Assembly: GCF_014297275.1 (NCBI RefSeq)
Contig: NZ_JACOQK010000001.1
Coordinates: 1,860,001-1,924,000 of the forward strand
Source: Clostridium facile
GTDB lineage: Bacteria > Bacillota > Clostridia > Oscillospirales > Ruminococcaceae
Direction: 5' to 3'
Length of the DNA: 64,000 bases
How positions within the stretch are numbered: position 1 is the stretch's first letter; each line of letters starts with the position of its first letter. Under the pieces are notes generated by a model. The model was not told where the DNA came from. It searched no databases and worked only from the letters and a program-made list of their open reading frames with translations. Below, in pieces: positions 61,373 through 64,000 of the stretch. The position numbers and the translations under genes were made by a program.

Positions 61373-61518
61373 AAAATTTAAAAAAATCAATTGCGAAAAA
61401 AGCTGCTAAATTGGTGTTGAAGACAGTTAGAATGTCCAATGGTACACCTTCTCTATTTGCTCAACACCAGCCAAAAGAACCAGTTAATTTATCAGCTCGA
61501 TTGGCAAATAAAAAATAG
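61369..61518 (+). CDS. agrD: AgrD-type autoinducing peptide precursor, no cysteine
   Basis: A 49-residue peptide gene overlapping agrB by 4 bp, with AAGGAG upstream. The N-terminal amphipathic helix MKNLKKSIAKKAAKLVLK is followed by a core ending TPSLFAQ and the tail HQPKEPVNLSARL. This tail aligns well with the C. perfringens AgrD tail HQPEEPKSL, where the ring is CLWFT. By alignment the ring here is Ser28-Leu-Phe-Ala-Gln32. The precursor has no cysteine, so the signal would be a serine lactone rather than a thiolactone. Confidence 0.85.
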   Translation: MKNLKKSIAKKAAKLVLKTVRMSNGTPSLFAQHQPKEPVNLSARLANKK

Positions 61519-61684
61519 ATTGCTTTTTGATAACATCTTCTTTTATTAATTAAAATAAAGGAATTTTTGTAAAGAGGTTATAAGTTACTGAAAAAACTGT
61601 AGATAACAAATTCCTCAGTAAATCAAATAGTGAATGTCGAACACACAACATTTTTCTATTTAAATGATTCTGTAACTATAACCC

Positions 61685-61718
61685 AAAAAACCGGAGTAAA
61701 ATTTTACTCCGGTTTTTT
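61685..61718 (+). terminator. Terminator between agrD and agrA
   Basis: Perfect palindrome AAAAAACCGGAGTAAAA / TTTTACTCCGGTTTTTT, separating agrBD from agrAC. Confidence 0.92.
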
Positions 61719-61767
61719 CTATAAAATGGTAGTTCATCAGGATGGGTTGTTATTTTTTAGCCATCCC

Positions 61768-61796
61768 TTGAAAACCAATGATAAATCCTTTATACT
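61768..61796 (+). promoter_or_regulatory. Promoter of agrAC
   Basis: TTGAAA (61768-61773), 17 bp, TATACT (61791-61796), 42 bp before the start codon. This makes agrAC a separate transcription unit. Confidence 0.8.
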
Positions 61797-61837
61797 TAGT
61801 ATGGAAGGAAATTTCAAGACAAAAAGGAGTTTCTGTC

Positions 61838-62542
61838 ATGTTAATAATTGTTACTTGCGATGACAGTTGGGCATTTTTAAAACTGATCCAGGAAAAATTA
61901 ACACATTACTTTTCAAAAAAACATCTGAATATTGACCATCGTGTATTTTCAGATAGTAATACAGCCATCCGTTACTGTTTAAAAAACACCGTGGATTTGG
62001 TTCTACTAGATGTAGAAATGCCCGGAAAAAATGGAATGGAAATGGCAAACATCCTCAACCAGAAAAAGCCACATCTACCTATCGCATTTGTTACCAGCCA
62101 TGAAGAACTTGTTTTTGAGGCGATCCGATGCCGTCCATTTGGATTTATTCGAAAATCCTGTTTGGATGAAGATTTAGAGGATCTGGTAAAACGTTTCCTT
62201 CAGTGGATCCAAAAGCGTAATCAAAAAATTTTATTGGATGCAGAAGGTAAGCAGGTATCTGTTAGCATTCCGCAAATTTTGTATGTGGAAAGTGCCAAAA
62301 ATTATATTATGGTACATACAGCAAAAAACATCTATAAAATTCGAAAAACAATTAACCAGTTTGAAAAAGAAGTGGGGCGTTATGGGTTAATCCGTTGCCA
62401 CAAAGGTTTTTTGGTCAACTATGCCCACATTGAGGAAATTTCCAAACATGAACTATTCTTAACTGGTGAAGTATCGGTTCCACTCAGCCGCACATATACC
62501 TCGTCCGTTAAGGATGCTTTCATGCAATTTTCAAGGAGATAA
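61838..62542 (+). CDS. agrA: AgrA-type LytTR response regulator
   Basis: A 234-residue response regulator. The receiver domain has acidic Asp8/Asp9, phosphoacceptor Asp58 in LLDVEMPGKNG, the Thr/Ser of FVTSHEE and the Lys of FIRKS. The LytTR DNA-binding domain covers about 130-230 (ILYVESAKNYIMVHT, then RKTINQFEKEV and FIRCHKGFLVNYAHI-like strands). ATG 61838 follows AAGGAG; an in-frame ATG at 61778 precedes the site. It pairs with the kinase starting 3 bp later. Confidence 0.92.
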   Translation: MLIIVTCDDSWAFLKLIQEKLTHYFSKKHLNIDHRVFSDSNTAIRYCLKNTVDLVLLDVEMPGKNGMEMANILNQKKPHLPIAFVTSHEELVFEAIRCRPFGFIRKSCLDEDLEDLVKRFLQWIQKRNQKILLDAEGKQVSVSIPQILYVESAKNYIMVHTAKNIYKIRKTINQFEKEVGRYGLIRCHKGFLVNYAHIEEISKHELFLTGEVSVPLSRTYTSSVKDAFMQFSRR

Positions 62543-62544
62543 GA

Positions 62545-63873
62545 ATGTCAACTGGTTTATGGATAGTGATAGAATTAATAACCAATGCGATAGAATCCTA
62601 TATTATGCTCGATTTTATCGTACAGTATTTAGGATTTAAAACAGAGGAGAAAAAATGGAAATACTTTCAATGGATCTGTTGGGGAATATTATTTGCAGAG
62701 ATTACTTTTTTCACATTACCTTCAAAAGTAGAGTTTTTTTCTGTTCTTGTTTCAATGACTATTTGTTTTATTTTTTCATTATTATGTTTACAAGGTAAAA
62801 CCTTACAAATAGTTTATACAGTTTTTCTTTCAATTATATTGGATGTACTAACAGCTGTTATATCAGGAGGTATTTGTGGATTACTCTTTGATTCTAGCTG
62901 GTATCAAGTTTATTTAGGCAGAGATGTTAGCAGAATTATTTTATTAGTTTTTTCTAAGGTTCTATATTTTTACCTTTCCCGTTTAATCCTGCGGTTTAAA
63001 TTCCGTTCAGATACATCAGTAGCCTGGTGGATTATGTTAAGCCTAAATCCTCTTGTATCTGCTATATTACTGTTTTGTATTGTTATGATAGCGCATGACA
63101 CATTACAAAAATATTTAATTTATATTTTGATTGCAGCTTTTTCTATCTTAATTTTAAATATCGTAACATACTGGATATTTATCCGATCCCAAAAAGATAA
63201 TCAAAAACAAATTGAATATAAAATATCACTGGAAAAGGAACGAACCAAAAAACAATTCGCAGAAGAGTTAAAAGCTTCCAACCAGCAACTACATGCTTTG
63301 CGGCATGATTTAAAATCATACCATACATCACTGTTGTCGCTGCTAAGAAATAATCATCCCGAAGGTGCTATTAAACTTCTGGAAGAAAACCTGGACTATA
63401 TTGATCAGACCAGAAGGTTTATTTTTACCGATAATATTTTAGTAGATGGTGTAATCAATAACAAAATAGCATTGCTGCAAGATGAACGTGTTAAAACAAC
63501 ATTTTCAGTTTCTTCCCTTAAAACAATTGCGGAAAGCAGTTTAAACGAGATGGACCTCTGCTTAATACTGGATAATCTATTGGAAAATATTTTAGATTAT
63601 TATAAATCCAACCCCAAAACAGACACAAAAGAAGTTTACTTTGAACTTTTTGAAAATAGCCGTTTTATCCGTATTATTGTAAAAAATTCGATTTCCGGTT
63701 CTGTCTTAAAAGGTAACGAAAAATTATTTACCACAAAAAAAGATAAAAATCTTCATGGCTTTGGTATCCCAAAAGTCAAAAAGCTAGTGAAAAAATACAA
63801 TGGCATCATCAATATATTTGAGGAAAATGGCTTTTTCTGTGTAGACCTCATACTATATTTCAAATTAAAGTAA
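62545..63873 (+). CDS. agrC: AgrC-type sensor histidine kinase
   Basis: A 442-residue membrane kinase. Six hydrophobic segments occupy about 5-215, forming the peptide sensor. A coiled coil follows, then the phosphoacceptor His254 in ALRHDLKSYHTSL and a GHKL ATPase domain with DLCLILDNLLENILDYYKS (N box) and HGFGIPKVKKLVKKYNG (G box). It would detect the AgrD-derived peptide and phosphorylate the LytTR regulator. AAGGAGATAAG precedes the ATG. The last 127 bp of the window show nothing clear. Confidence 0.92.
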   Translation: MSTGLWIVIELITNAIESYIMLDFIVQYLGFKTEEKKWKYFQWICWGILFAEITFFTLPSKVEFFSVLVSMTICFIFSLLCLQGKTLQIVYTVFLSIILDVLTAVISGGICGLLFDSSWYQVYLGRDVSRIILLVFSKVLYFYLSRLILRFKFRSDTSVAWWIMLSLNPLVSAILLFCIVMIAHDTLQKYLIYILIAAFSILILNIVTYWIFIRSQKDNQKQIEYKISLEKERTKKQFAEELKASNQQLHALRHDLKSYHTSLLSLLRNNHPEGAIKLLEENLDYIDQTRRFIFTDNILVDGVINNKIALLQDERVKTTFSVSSLKTIAESSLNEMDLCLILDNLLENILDYYKSNPKTDTKEVYFELFENSRFIRIIVKNSISGSVLKGNEKLFTTKKDKNLHGFGIPKVKKLVKKYNGIINIFEENGFFCVDLILYFKLK

Positions 63874-64000
63874 CGTTTATTGAACCAAAACATCTGGATA
63901 GAAAACTATTCCCTAAAACAAATAACCCCTATTGCTATTCTAACCAGCTTATTTGCGCTGTCGAAATTCCATCGCCTTAAAAAAATACATCCCCCTAAAA

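Overview
The window looks like a chromosomal segment of a low-GC, spore-forming Gram-positive gut anaerobe, probably class Clostridia near the Oscillospirales/Ruminococcaceae. The evidence is AT-rich intergenic DNA, strong AGGAGG ribosome binding sites, dimeric-type glycyl-tRNA synthetase, an agr quorum-sensing locus, a spore-type collagen-like protein, wall-anchored glycosidases with FIVAR tails, and a SepF-like protein. Assignment is from gene content only.

Layout. 1-2.2 kb: 5' part of a secreted GH106-like alpha-L-rhamnosidase, divergent from an AraC regulator. 2.2-5.9 kb: RF3 (prfC), a PAP2 phosphatase, an Lrp regulator and an AraC regulator. 6.1-12.5 kb: a seven-gene operon for L-xylulose-type pentose use (3-epimerase, LyxK-like kinase, AraD-like 4-epimerase, HAD phosphatase, transaldolase, split transketolase). 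Its upstream region carries five CCATCTTTT boxes, three of them spaced exactly 40 bp apart. 12.5-19.1 kb: an orphan RNA candidate, AraC, Ogt, an alanine symporter, and small XRE, PH-domain, lipoprotein and YcxB-like genes. 19.5-25.6 kb: tRNA-Gly, a membrane glycosyltransferase, a collagen-like protein, glyS and tRNA-Pro, with three RNA-like elements sharing one unusual promoter block. 25.6-34.4 kb: GT2 glycosyltransferase, SepF-like protein, SDR, PutP, and two wall-anchored proteins, one an amidase. 34.7-42.0 kb: a compact nine-gene phage head/baseplate cassette, all frames open, with no integrase, lysis or tail-tube genes. 42.3-44.3 kb: LCP-like protein, DUF378 and NERD proteins. 44.8-55.4 kb: two very large wall-anchored GH78-type rhamnosidases with near-identical tails, separated by an orphan structured RNA. 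55.7-60.5 kb: zinc-ribbon protein, tRNA-Leu, a GH13-DUF1653 fusion, and a PurF paralogue that has lost its glutaminase site. 60.7-63.9 kb: agrBDAC with a cysteine-less AgrD.

How it fits together: the surface rhamnosidases probably release sugars from plant or host glycans, the pentose operon sends L-xylulose-type sugars into the pentose phosphate pathway under an adjacent AraC regulator, and the agr system gives cell-density control. The most novel material is (1) the family of RNA elements with a shared CAC/ATCA/TATACT/CTCCTT block, (2) the orphan structured RNA at about 49.5 kb, (3) the predicted serine-lactone agr peptide, (4) the stripped-down phage cassette and (5) the glutaminase-dead PurF paralogue. 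All functions are inferred from sequence reading; no database search was run.
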